Below the pieces are notes generated by a model, which ran no database searches, was not told where the DNA came from, and saw only the letters and a program-made list of their open reading frames with translations. A program made the position numbers and the translations under genes. Below are positions 19,232 to 27,016 of a stretch of DNA of 64,000 nucleotides, in pieces. The number at the start of each line of letters is the position of its first letter. The first letter of the stretch is position 1. This stretch comes from Brevundimonas sp. SL130 (GTDB lineage Bacteria; Pseudomonadota; Alphaproteobacteria; Caulobacterales; Caulobacteraceae): the NCBI RefSeq assembly GCF_026625805.1, contig NZ_CP113064.1, forward strand, positions 2,334,657-2,398,656, written 5' to 3'.

Positions 19232-20645
19232 GACCTTGCCTTCTTCGACTGTCGTCACTCGCTTCGCCCCCTCGCCGACAGGCTACCTGCATATCGGCGG
19301 GGCGAGAACCGCCTTGTTCAACTGGTTATACGCCAAGAGACACGCTGGGCGTTTCCTGATCCGGGTCGAGGACACCGACCGCGAGCGCTCCACCGACGAC
19401 GCCGTCAAGGCCATTTTCGAAGGCCTGAGCTGGCTTGAGCTGTTCGCCGACGACGAGCCCGTATTCCAGTTCAGCCGCGCCGACCGCCACCGCGAGGTCG
19501 TGAACCAGCTGCTCGAGACCGGCCACGCCTATCGCGATTTCACGACCGCCGAAGAGACCGGCCGCCTGCGCGACGCCGCCAAGGCCGAGCGTCGGGCTTT
19601 CGAATCTCCCTGGCGCGACCGCAGCCCGACCGTAGACGACCTGGCCCTGCCGCACGTGGTCCGTTTCCGCCGCCCCCAGTCCGTCACGGTCACCGTCGCG
19701 GATGAGGTCCAGGGTTCGGTCAGTTGGTCGACCGACGACCTCGACGATCTGGTCCTGCTGCGCTCCGACGGCGCCCCGACCTATAATCTCGCCGTGGTGG
19801 TCGATGACCACGACATGGGCGTGACCCACGTCATCCGCGGCGACGACCACCTCAACAACGCCGCCCGCCAGAGCCTGATCTACGACGCTCTGGGCTGGGC
19901 CCGACCGACCTTCGCACATATCCCGCTGATCCACGGTCCCGACGGCGCCAAACTGTCGAAACGCCATGGGGCCCAGGCGGTCCACGAATATGCCGAGATG
20001 GGCTATCTGCCCGAGGCCATGCGGAACTACCTGGCCCGACTGGGCTGGGCGCACGGCGACGACGAACTGTTCAGCGACGCCCAGGCTGTCGAATGGTTCG
20101 ACCTGGCCGGCATCGGCAAGGCGCCGGCGCGCTTGGACTTCGACAAGCTGGCCCACGTCAATTCGCACTGGCTGCGGCTCGCCGACGATGAACGCCTGGC
20201 CAAGCTGACGCTGGACGTCCACCTCGCCCGTGGCCGGCCGCTGGCGGAATCCGACGAGGCCCGGCTCCAACGCGCCATGCCCTTCGTCAAGGACCGCGCA
20301 AAGACTGTCTTGGAGCTGGCCGACCAGACCGAGTTCGTCCTCAAGGCCCGCCCCCTGGCCATCGACGAGAAGGGCCGCGCCCTGCTGTCCGGCGAGACCC
20401 TGGACCGCCTGGCGCGCCTGCGCGACCGCCTGGCCCTGTTCCAATCCTGGGACGTCTTCGCCCTCGAAGCCGAGCTCAAAAGCTTCGCCGAATCCGAACA
20501 GGTCGGGTTCGGCAAGATCGGTCCGCCGATACGGACGGCCCTTACCGCAGGGTCAACTTCACCCGATATCGCACGAACTTTGTCCGCTCTCGGGCGCGAC
20601 GAAAGTCTCGGGCGCTTGGATGACGCGCTGCAACATACTAAGTGA
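19230..20645 (+). CDS. gltX: glutamate-tRNA ligase
   Basis: Charges tRNA-Glu, and in many alphaproteobacteria also tRNA-Gln before amidation. The class I HIGH motif is in FAPSPTGYLHIGGARTALFN near residue 20 and the KMSKS-like loop is AKLSKRHGAQAVHEY. The anticodon-binding C-terminal helical domain follows. Its 471 aa are standard. The N-terminus [18 protein letters not shown] fits the family, so this start is firm, and the promoter must lie inside the comEC 5' region. gltA follows after 67 bases. Confidence 0.97.
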   Translation: MTLPSSTVVTRFAPSPTGYLHIGGARTALFNWLYAKRHAGRFLIRVEDTDRERSTDDAVKAIFEGLSWLELFADDEPVFQFSRADRHREVVNQLLETGHAYRDFTTAEETGRLRDAAKAERRAFESPWRDRSPTVDDLALPHVVRFRRPQSVTVTVADEVQGSVSWSTDDLDDLVLLRSDGAPTYNLAVVVDDHDMGVTHVIRGDDHLNNAARQSLIYDALGWARPTFAHIPLIHGPDGAKLSKRHGAQAVHEYAEMGYLPEAMRNYLARLGWAHGDDELFSDAQAVEWFDLAGIGKAPARLDFDKLAHVNSHWLRLADDERLAKLTLDVHLARGRPLAESDEARLQRAMPFVKDRAKTVLELADQTEFVLKARPLAIDEKGRALLSGETLDRLARLRDRLALFQSWDVFALEAELKSFAESEQVGFGKIGPPIRTALTAGSTSPDIARTLSALGRDESLGRLDDALQHTK

Positions 20646-20712
20646 TCAACCACAAACCTAAGAGCGCCCGGCGCCTCCCCGCGATCGGACGTCCAAATGC
20701 AAAGGGGCATTG

Positions 20713-22005
20713 ATGACTGACCAAGCCAAAACCGCCACGCTTTCCTTCGAAGGCAAGAGCGTCGATCTGCCTGTTCTGTCGGGATCCACCGGTCCGGACG
20801 TTATCGACATCCGCAAGCTCTACGGCGGCACGGGCGCCTTCACCTTCGATCCTGGCTTCACCTCCACCGCTGCGTGCGAGTCGGCCCTGACCTATATCGA
20901 CGGCGACGCCGGTGTGCTGCTGCACCGCGGCTATCCGATCGACCAGCTGGCGTCGAAATCGAACTTCGTCGAGGTCTGCCACCTGCTGCTGCACGGCGAA
21001 CTGCCGACTGCGGCGCAGTACGAAAAGTTCGAAGACAGCATCACCATGCACACGATGCTGCACGCCCAATTCGACCGCTTCTTCGAAGGCTTCCGTCGCG
21101 ACGCCCACCCGATGGCGATCATGGTCGGCACCGTCGGCGCCCTGTCGGCCTTCTATCACGACAGCCTGGACATCCATGATCCGGTGCAGCGCGACATCTC
21201 GGCCATCCGCCTGATCGCCAAGATGCCGACCATCGCGGCCCGCGCCTACAAGTATCACATCGGCCAGCCGTTCGTGTCGCCGCGCAACGACCTGTCCTAC
21301 GCCGAGAATTTCCTGCGCATGTGCTTCGCCGTGCCGGCCGAGGACTATCACGTCGATCCGGCCCTGGTGCGCGCCATGGACCGCATCTTCACCCTGCACG
21401 CCGACCACGAACAGAACGCCTCGACCTCGACCGTCCGTCTGGCCGGTTCGTCGGGCGCCAATCCGTTCGCCTGTATCGCCGCCGGCATCGCCTGCCTGTG
21501 GGGCCCGTCGCACGGGGGCGCCAACGAAGAGGCGCTGACCATGCTCAAGCAGATCGGCACGCCGGAAAACATCCCGGAGTTCATCCAGGGCGTGAAGGAC
21601 CGCAAGTACAAGCTGATGGGCTTCGGCCACCGCGTGTACAAAAACTACGACCCGCGCGCCAAGGTCATGCAACAGTCGGCCTATGAAGTCCTGGCCGCCA
21701 CGGGCCGTGAGAACGATCCGCTGTTCCTGGTCGCCAAGGAGCTGGAGAGGGTCGCGCTGAGCGACGAATACTTCACCTCGCGCAAGCTGTTCCCGAACGT
21801 CGACTTCTATTCGGGCATCACCCTGTCGGCGATGGGCTTCCCCACCACCATGTTCACCGTCCTGTTCGCCCTGGCCCGCACCGTGGGCTGGATCTCGCAG
21901 TGGCAGGAAATGATGGCGGATCCGTCGCAGAAGATCGGCCGTCCGCGTCAGCTCTACACGGGCCCGACCGAGCGCGACTATGTGCCGATCGAACAGCGCG
22001 GCTGA
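20713..22005 (+). CDS. gltA: citrate synthase (type II)
   Basis: Condenses oxaloacetate and acetyl-CoA at the entry of the TCA cycle. Active-site residues are visible: His in [14 protein letters not shown], His in [15 protein letters not shown] and Asp in [12 protein letters not shown]. The N-terminal beta-rich domain ([19 protein letters not shown]) marks the NADH-sensitive hexameric type of Gram-negative bacteria. The ATG at 20713 is preceded by AAAGGGG; a TTG one codon upstream is possible. A strong terminator ends the gene. Confidence 0.98.
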   Translation: MTDQAKTATLSFEGKSVDLPVLSGSTGPDVIDIRKLYGGTGAFTFDPGFTSTAACESALTYIDGDAGVLLHRGYPIDQLASKSNFVEVCHLLLHGELPTAAQYEKFEDSITMHTMLHAQFDRFFEGFRRDAHPMAIMVGTVGALSAFYHDSLDIHDPVQRDISAIRLIAKMPTIAARAYKYHIGQPFVSPRNDLSYAENFLRMCFAVPAEDYHVDPALVRAMDRIFTLHADHEQNASTSTVRLAGSSGANPFACIAAGIACLWGPSHGGANEEALTMLKQIGTPENIPEFIQGVKDRKYKLMGFGHRVYKNYDPRAKVMQQSAYEVLAATGRENDPLFLVAKELERVALSDEYFTSRKLFPNVDFYSGITLSAMGFPTTMFTVLFALARTVGWISQWQEMMADPSQKIGRPRQLYTGPTERDYVPIEQRG

Positions 22006-22031
22006 TCGAGCGCCACTGGCCTGAAATGCAG

Positions 22032-22065
22032 AACGCCGGGGCGCAGGCCCCGGCGTTTTTCTTTA
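22032..22065 (+). terminator. strong rho-independent terminator of gltA
   Basis: An 11-bp stem AACGCCGGGGC/GCCCCGGCGTT with a GCAG loop is followed by TTTTTCTTT. It lies between convergent gltA and lpxB. The minus-strand side lacks a comparable T run, so it mainly serves gltA. Confidence 0.93.
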
Positions 22066-22084
22066 TCTGAAACAGAACCGACGC

Positions 22085-23254
22085 CTATCTGGCGGCCTTG
22101 GCCTCGATGACCTTGAGCACGGCCTCGGCGGCGAGCGCCGAAGGGTCCGGCCCGCCTCGCCCCATCAGGTCCAGCGCCGCCGTCTGACGCCTCGCCTGCT
22201 CGGCCGCAGCCTCGGGATCATTCAGCAACCGCCCGACGGCGCCGGCCAGATTTTCGACAGACGCCTCGCCCTGGATGAACTCCGGGGCGATCCGCTGATC
22301 GGCCGCGATGTTGAACAGGGTGATGTGTTTCGCCGTCACCACCCGCTTCATCAGTTCATAGCTGAGCCCGCCGATCTTGTAGGCGATCACCATCGGCGCC
22401 CCGGCCAGGGCCAGTTCGGTCGAGACCGTGCCGCTGGTGGCCAGGGCCGCCGTCGCCGCGCGCATGGCGTCATATTTCTCGGCCTCATCGACCAGATGGA
22501 CGCGGAAGGGCCAGGCGGACACCCGGCCGACCACATCCTTGGAGACGGTGCCCGCAGCCACCACAGCGACGTCCATCAGCGGGTTCAGGGCCTTCAGACG
22601 CGCCACCGTCGCCTCATAGACGGGCGTCATCCGCGCGATCTCGGCAGGGCGACTGCCCGGCAGGATCAGCAGCAGTTTCGCATCGGCGGCTATGCCCCGG
22701 CGGGCGCGGAAGGCCGCGCCGTCGGCGTGATCCATGTCCACATGAAGCGCCGAAGACCCGACCACGGTCGTGGGCAGGCCCGCCCGCTCGAACCAGGGCG
22801 CGTCGAAGCTGTAGAGGGCCAGCAGGTGATCGACGGTCCGCGCCAGGGTCTTGGCCCGAACGGGACGCGACGCCCAGACCTGAGGCCCGACATATTTGAT
22901 CAGAGGCACGTCCGGCCGCGCGGCGCGGATCGCCTCGGCCACCCGAATGGTGAAGCCCCAGCTGTCGATCAGCACCACGGCGTCCGGCTGTTCGCGCTCC
23001 GCCAGAGCCGCCGTTTCCCGAACCCGGCGCCGGACCATGCCATAGGCGCGCAGGCCCTCGATCCAGCCCAGGATCGACAGCTCGGCGATATCAAACGGAC
23101 TGACGACGCCCTCCGCCGCCATGCGGGGCCCGCCGATGCCGACAAAGCTCACCGTGTCGCCAAGCCGCTTCCGCAGCGCCTGGGCCAAGCCGGCGCCGAG
23201 CGCATCGCCCGAGGCCTCCGCCGCGACCAGCATGATCTTCAACGGACGGTTCAT
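22085..23254 (-). CDS. lpxB: lipid-A-disaccharide synthase
   Basis: Joins UDP-diacylglucosamine and lipid X into the lipid A disaccharide at the inner membrane. The family-19 glycosyltransferase fold is recognised by IMLVAAEASGDALGAGLAQAL at the N-terminus, VGIGGPRMAAEG, and IKYVGPQVWASRPVRAKT. The C-terminal half has LLILPGSRPAEI and GTVSTELALAGAPMVIAYK. Its 389 aa are normal. It is the last gene of the long operon that begins at rpsB, and its start overlaps the lpxI stop (ATGA). Confidence 0.97.
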   Translation of the reverse strand: MNRPLKIMLVAAEASGDALGAGLAQALRKRLGDTVSFVGIGGPRMAAEGVVSPFDIAELSILGWIEGLRAYGMVRRRVRETAALAEREQPDAVVLIDSWGFTIRVAEAIRAARPDVPLIKYVGPQVWASRPVRAKTLARTVDHLLALYSFDAPWFERAGLPTTVVGSSALHVDMDHADGAAFRARRGIAADAKLLLILPGSRPAEIARMTPVYEATVARLKALNPLMDVAVVAAGTVSKDVVGRVSAWPFRVHLVDEAEKYDAMRAATAALATSGTVSTELALAGAPMVIAYKIGGLSYELMKRVVTAKHITLFNIAADQRIAPEFIQGEASVENLAGAVGRLLNDPEAAAEQARRQTAALDLMGRGGPDPSALAAEAVLKVIEAKAAR

Positions 23255-24090
23255 CGGTCTTCACCCCAGACGAACAGACCCAGACGGTCCGCCGCCGCCA
23301 CTATAGCCGGCCGGTCGATCAGGATCAGCCGCCCGGTCACGCCGCCTATGCCCGCCAGGCCCGCCGCCGCCGCCAGCTCGACCGTGCGCGGCCCGATCAC
23401 CGGCATATCGACGCGCAGGTCCTGGATCGGCTTGGGCGCCTTGCCCAGCGCGCCCTTGCGGGCAGCCTCCGAACCGCGAAGATCGGCCGGCAGGCCCGCC
23501 ACCCGGTTCAGCATGGCGTCAGTGCCCTCCTGGGCCTCGACCGCCAGCACCAGGCCGTCACAGACGACCGCGCCTTGGCCGATGTCCAATTCGCCCGACT
23601 TCTCGGCGACATACAGCGCCTTTCTCAGATCGGCCAACTGCTCGGGCGTCGGGGTCACAGCGCCGAGCGCGCCCTGCGCCAGGGTCTCGCCGCCCAGGAT
23701 GTCATCGGCGCCTTCCACCGCGAACCCCTCGGCCTCGAAGATCGACAGAATCTTGCGCAGCAAGGCGTCGTCGCCCTGGGTCGCCGCAGCGACGATCCCC
23801 GGCAACAGGGTCGCGCCCTTGAAGTCGGGCTTCAAACTCTTGAAATCGGGTCGATTGACGATGCCCGCCAGACAGACGGTCGTACAGGCTTCAGCCTTCA
23901 GCGCCTTCAGTATGCCCCCGATCTGGGCCATGCCGAACTCGGCGCCCGGCCAGCGGGTCAGATGGGGGTCGGCGAACCCGGCCAGACGGATGATGAAGAG
24001 CGGCCGGCCCTCGGCGTCGCACCGCGCCGCCACCGCCGCCGGCAGGTCGCCGCCGCCGGCGATCAGGCCCAGCTTGCCGGGCGCGCTCAT
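23251..24090 (-). CDS. lpxI: UDP-2,3-diacylglucosamine diphosphatase LpxI
   Basis: Hydrolyses UDP-diacylglucosamine to lipid X. This enzyme replaces LpxH in most alphaproteobacteria and was first characterised in Caulobacter. The N-terminal domain opens with LGLIAGGGDLPAAVA, and the DUF1009 C-terminal domain contains EGTDAMLNRVAGL and DMPVIGPRTVELAAAAGLAG. The chosen ATG at 24090 overlaps the lpxA stop in ATGA, which fits the coupling of the neighbours. A Met six codons upstream would overlap lpxA further. Its product is the substrate of LpxB, the next gene. Confidence 0.95.
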   Translation of the reverse strand: MSAPGKLGLIAGGGDLPAAVAARCDAEGRPLFIIRLAGFADPHLTRWPGAEFGMAQIGGILKALKAEACTTVCLAGIVNRPDFKSLKPDFKGATLLPGIVAAATQGDDALLRKILSIFEAEGFAVEGADDILGGETLAQGALGAVTPTPEQLADLRKALYVAEKSGELDIGQGAVVCDGLVLAVEAQEGTDAMLNRVAGLPADLRGSEAARKGALGKAPKPIQDLRVDMPVIGPRTVELAAAAGLAGIGGVTGRLILIDRPAIVAAADRLGLFVWGEDR

Positions 24091-24875
24091 TCCGCGTTCG
24101 GCAGACACAGCGGACGCCGCCCGCCGTCGCGGATGAAGGCGATGATCTCCATGATCTCGGGCAGGTCGGCATAGGTATCGGCCACGCCGTCGATCCGGCC
24201 GGCGAACTCACCCTGCCCCTCGAACAGGTCGCGATAGGCCGCCAGCAGACGCCGCACCTGATCCTTGCCGTAGCCCTTGCGCTTCAGCCCGATCAGGTTC
24301 AGCCCGCGCAGTCGCGCGTGATTGCCCCATGCCGAGCCATAGGGGATGACGTCGCGGGTCACGGCGGCCAGACCGCCGATGATCGCCCCCTGCCCCACGC
24401 GCCCGTTCTGGTGCACGGCGCACAGGCCGCCCAGGAAGACCTTGTCGCCAATATGAGCATGACCGCCCAGGGTCGCGTTATTGGCCATGACCAGATTGCT
24501 GCCGACCACGCAGTCGTGACCGATGTGTGCGCCCGTCATGAACAGGTTGTTGGACCCGACCACGGTCACGCCCGTCCCCTGCGGCGTGCCCCGGTTGAAG
24601 GTGCAGTGCTCGCGGATCTGGTTGTTCTCGCCGATCTCCAGCCGCACCGGCTCGCCCTTGTAGCCGTTGTGCTGCGGGTCGCCGCCGATGACGGCGAACG
24701 GATGGATCACCGTCCCGGCCCCCACCGTCGTATCCTGCTGAACCACCACATGGCTGACCAGACGCACGTTCTCGGCCAGGACCACATTCGGCCCGACGGT
24801 GCACCAGGGCCCGACCTCGACCCCTTCGGCCAGGGTCGCCGTGGCGTCGATCAGGGCGGTGGGGTGGATGGTCAT
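24087..24875 (-). CDS. lpxA: UDP-N-acetylglucosamine acyltransferase
   Basis: First step of lipid A synthesis: O-acylation of UDP-GlcNAc with 3-hydroxyacyl-ACP. The left-handed beta-helix hexapeptide repeats run from HPTALIDATATLAEGVEVG through about residue 190. The catalytic His region is TFNRGTPQGTG followed by MTGAHIGHDCVVGSN. A C-terminal helical domain (KRKGYGKDQVRRLLAAYRDLF) completes it. It sits between fabZ (one-base overlap) and lpxI (four-base overlap). Confidence 0.97.
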   Translation of the reverse strand: MTIHPTALIDATATLAEGVEVGPWCTVGPNVVLAENVRLVSHVVVQQDTTVGAGTVIHPFAVIGGDPQHNGYKGEPVRLEIGENNQIREHCTFNRGTPQGTGVTVVGSNNLFMTGAHIGHDCVVGSNLVMANNATLGGHAHIGDKVFLGGLCAVHQNGRVGQGAIIGGLAAVTRDVIPYGSAWGNHARLRGLNLIGLKRKGYGKDQVRRLLAAYRDLFEGQGEFAGRIDGVADTYADLPEIMEIIAFIRDGGRRPLCLPNAE

Positions 24876-25351
24876 CAGGCGGCGGGCTCTGTCGCTGGAG
24901 TGGGTACGGTCACGACCATGGCCATGAATTCGGCTTCGGCGGCCAGCTTTCCGTCAATGAAGGTCTCGCCGCGGAACTTGTAGGCGTCGCCGCGCGCCTT
25001 GATCACCTTGACCTCCATGCGCAGTTGATCGCCCGGCCGCGCGGGTTTGCGGAAGCGCACGCCGTCGATGGACATGAACATGATGACCTTGTCGGCCACG
25101 GCAACGTCCAGCGTCTTGGACATCAGCAGGGCGCCCGTCTGGGCCATGGCCTCGACGATCAGCACGCCCGGCATGACCGGATCAATGGGGAAATGGCCCG
25201 GGAAGAAGGGCTCGTTATGGGTGACGTTCTTAATGCCCACGATGGAGGTCCGGGGCACGAAGGCCTCGGCCTTGTCCACCAGCAGGAAGGGATAACGGTG
25301 CGGCAGCCGCCGCATCACCTCGGCGTAATCGATCTTGCCGTCTTCGCTCAT
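24875..25351 (-). CDS. fabZ: 3-hydroxyacyl-ACP dehydratase FabZ
   Basis: Dehydrates 3-hydroxyacyl-ACP in fatty acid elongation, competing with LpxA and LpxD for the same acyl-ACP. Hot-dog-fold marks are LPHRYPFLLVDKAEAF, the catalytic His in FPGHFPIDPVMPGVLI and the catalytic Glu in EAMAQTGALL. Its 158 aa are typical. It is flanked by lpxD and lpxA, the classic placement that lets fatty acid and lipid A synthesis be balanced. Confidence 0.97.
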   Translation of the reverse strand: MSEDGKIDYAEVMRRLPHRYPFLLVDKAEAFVPRTSIVGIKNVTHNEPFFPGHFPIDPVMPGVLIVEAMAQTGALLMSKTLDVAVADKVIMFMSIDGVRFRKPARPGDQLRMEVKVIKARGDAYKFRGETFIDGKLAAEAEFMAMVVTVPTPATEPAA

Positions 25352-25353
25352 CC

Positions 25354-26367
25354 CTATGATTCCTTCGGGGCCTTCTTTGAAGAGGCCTGTTTGGCGAGCC
25401 AGATGGTTTCGCGCAAGAACTGTCGGATCGGACGGGCCGGATAGCCGGACCAGGTTTCGCCCGCAGGGATGTCCGCCAGCACCCCGGCGCCGGCCGCAAC
25501 CCGCGCGCCCTCGCCGATGGTGATGTGGTCGCCGACCCCCGCCTTGCCGCCGAAGATGACGTTGTCGCCGCTGGTCACGGAGCCCGAAATGCCGGTGTTG
25601 CCGGCCATCAGATTGTTGCGGCCGATGACGCAGTTGTGGCCCACCATGACCAGATTATCGATCTTGGTGTTCTCGCCGATGACCGTATCGTCATAGGCGC
25701 CGCGATCGATGCAGGAGTTGGCGCCGACCGTCACCCCGTCTTGCAGAATGACGCGACCCAGTTGGGGAATATCCATGGCGCCGGCGGCGGTGCCGGTGGC
25801 GCCGAAACCCGCCTCGCCGATCCGCGCTCCGGCGTACAGCTTCACCCGATCCCCGATCAGGGTGAAGCCGACGGTGACGTTCGAACCGATCACGCAATCC
25901 CGGCCGATCTGCACGCCCGGACCGATGACGGTGTTGGCGCAGATGCGAGAGCCACGCCCGATGCGCACGCCCTCGCCCAGGACGACGCCCGGCTCCACGA
26001 CCACACTGTCGTCTTCGGCCGCCGCGGAAGCCGTGATGGCGCGGTCGAGGGCGACCGGGCGGTGCAGCAGGGCCGAGGCCATGGCCCAGGAGGCCTGGGG
26101 CGTGCGGGAAACGATGACAGCGGCCTCGGGGGGCGTGGAAGCGACAGCCTCGGCCGGCACGATCACGCAGCCCGCCTTGGTCGCCGCCAGGGCCGCCGCG
26201 AACTTGCGGTCGCCCAGAAACGCGATCGCGCCCCCGTCCGCAGAGGACAGGGGCGCGACGGAACCTATGATCCGATCCCCGCCCCTCTCGACCTCGCCTC
26301 CGATTTGCGCCGCCAGATCGGCGACGGACAGGGGGGCGAGGGTTTCGAAGAAGCGGGTATCGGGCAT
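25354..26367 (-). CDS. lpxD: UDP-3-O-(3-hydroxyacyl)glucosamine N-acyltransferase
   Basis: Adds the second acyl chain to the UDP-glucosamine precursor of lipid A. The N-terminal uridine-binding domain (residues 1-100) includes GAIAFLGDRKFAAAL. Many hexapeptide repeats follow (VVEPGVVLGEGVRIG, IGPGVQIGRDCVIGS), with the catalytic His in MVGHNCVIGRN. The Lys-rich C-terminal end follows a short helix. The length of 337 aa is normal. Confidence 0.97.
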   Translation of the reverse strand: MPDTRFFETLAPLSVADLAAQIGGEVERGGDRIIGSVAPLSSADGGAIAFLGDRKFAAALAATKAGCVIVPAEAVASTPPEAAVIVSRTPQASWAMASALLHRPVALDRAITASAAAEDDSVVVEPGVVLGEGVRIGRGSRICANTVIGPGVQIGRDCVIGSNVTVGFTLIGDRVKLYAGARIGEAGFGATGTAAGAMDIPQLGRVILQDGVTVGANSCIDRGAYDDTVIGENTKIDNLVMVGHNCVIGRNNLMAGNTGISGSVTSGDNVIFGGKAGVGDHITIGEGARVAAGAGVLADIPAGETWSGYPARPIRQFLRETIWLAKQASSKKAPKES

Positions 26368-26374
26368 GTGGACC

Positions 26375-26980
26375 TTAGTTGGCGGCGGCCGGCTGTTGCG
26401 ACTGCTGGGCCGGCACAGCCATGCGGTTGAACGACAGGGTCGGCAGGGCGGCGTTCAGGCGCTGGATCGCGGTGTCGGTCAGGTCCATGGCCGGGTTCAT
26501 CATGAAGACGCTCTCGCGGTCCAGCAGCAGGCCGCAGCCCTTCTCCTGGTACAATGCGGTCAGGATGGGAGAAACGGCCTCGGTGATGGCCTGACGTTGC
26601 ATGGCCAGGGTGTAGCGCAGTTCGTTCTCACGCGTGCTTTCCAGCTGTTGGGCTTCCTGGGCGCGTTGTTGCAGGGCCTGACGGCGCGACTGCAGGTCAG
26701 CGGCAGGCAGGCTGGCGCCCGAGGTCTGCAGTTGCTGGGCTTCCGACTGGATGGCCGTGGCATAGGGCTGGAGCTCGCCCTGAACTTCCTGGGCCAGTTG
26801 CTGCATGCGCGCCTCAACGGCCTGACCAGCGGCCGATTGGGCCAGCAGGCGGGCGTTGTAATAGACGCAGACGCCCGGAACGACCGGACCCGGGTTGGCG
26901 GGCGCGGCGGCCGATTGGGCCGAGGCGACAGTGGCGACCAGCGAAGCGGCGGCCGTGGCGGCGATGATCAAAGCTTTCAT
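26375..26980 (-). CDS. skp: OmpH/Skp-family periplasmic chaperone
   Basis: Chaperone that carries unfolded outer-membrane proteins to BamA. A signal peptide (LIIAATAAASLVATVASAQ) is followed by a strand with VCVYYNARLLAQSAAGQA. Long Gln/Ala-rich amphipathic helices from about residues 55 to 145 form the coiled-coil arms of the jellyfish fold. A short C-terminal strand and a Gln/Ala tail close it. Position right after bamA and before lpxD is the conserved arrangement. Confidence 0.9.
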   Translation of the reverse strand: MKALIIAATAAASLVATVASAQSAAAPANPGPVVPGVCVYYNARLLAQSAAGQAVEARMQQLAQEVQGELQPYATAIQSEAQQLQTSGASLPAADLQSRRQALQQRAQEAQQLESTRENELRYTLAMQRQAITEAVSPILTALYQEKGCGLLLDRESVFMMNPAMDLTDTAIQRLNAALPTLSFNRMAVPAQQSQQPAAAN

Positions 26981-27016
26981 GGGACTTCCTCGTGCGGGCG
27001 CTTTTGCGTCGCGGGC

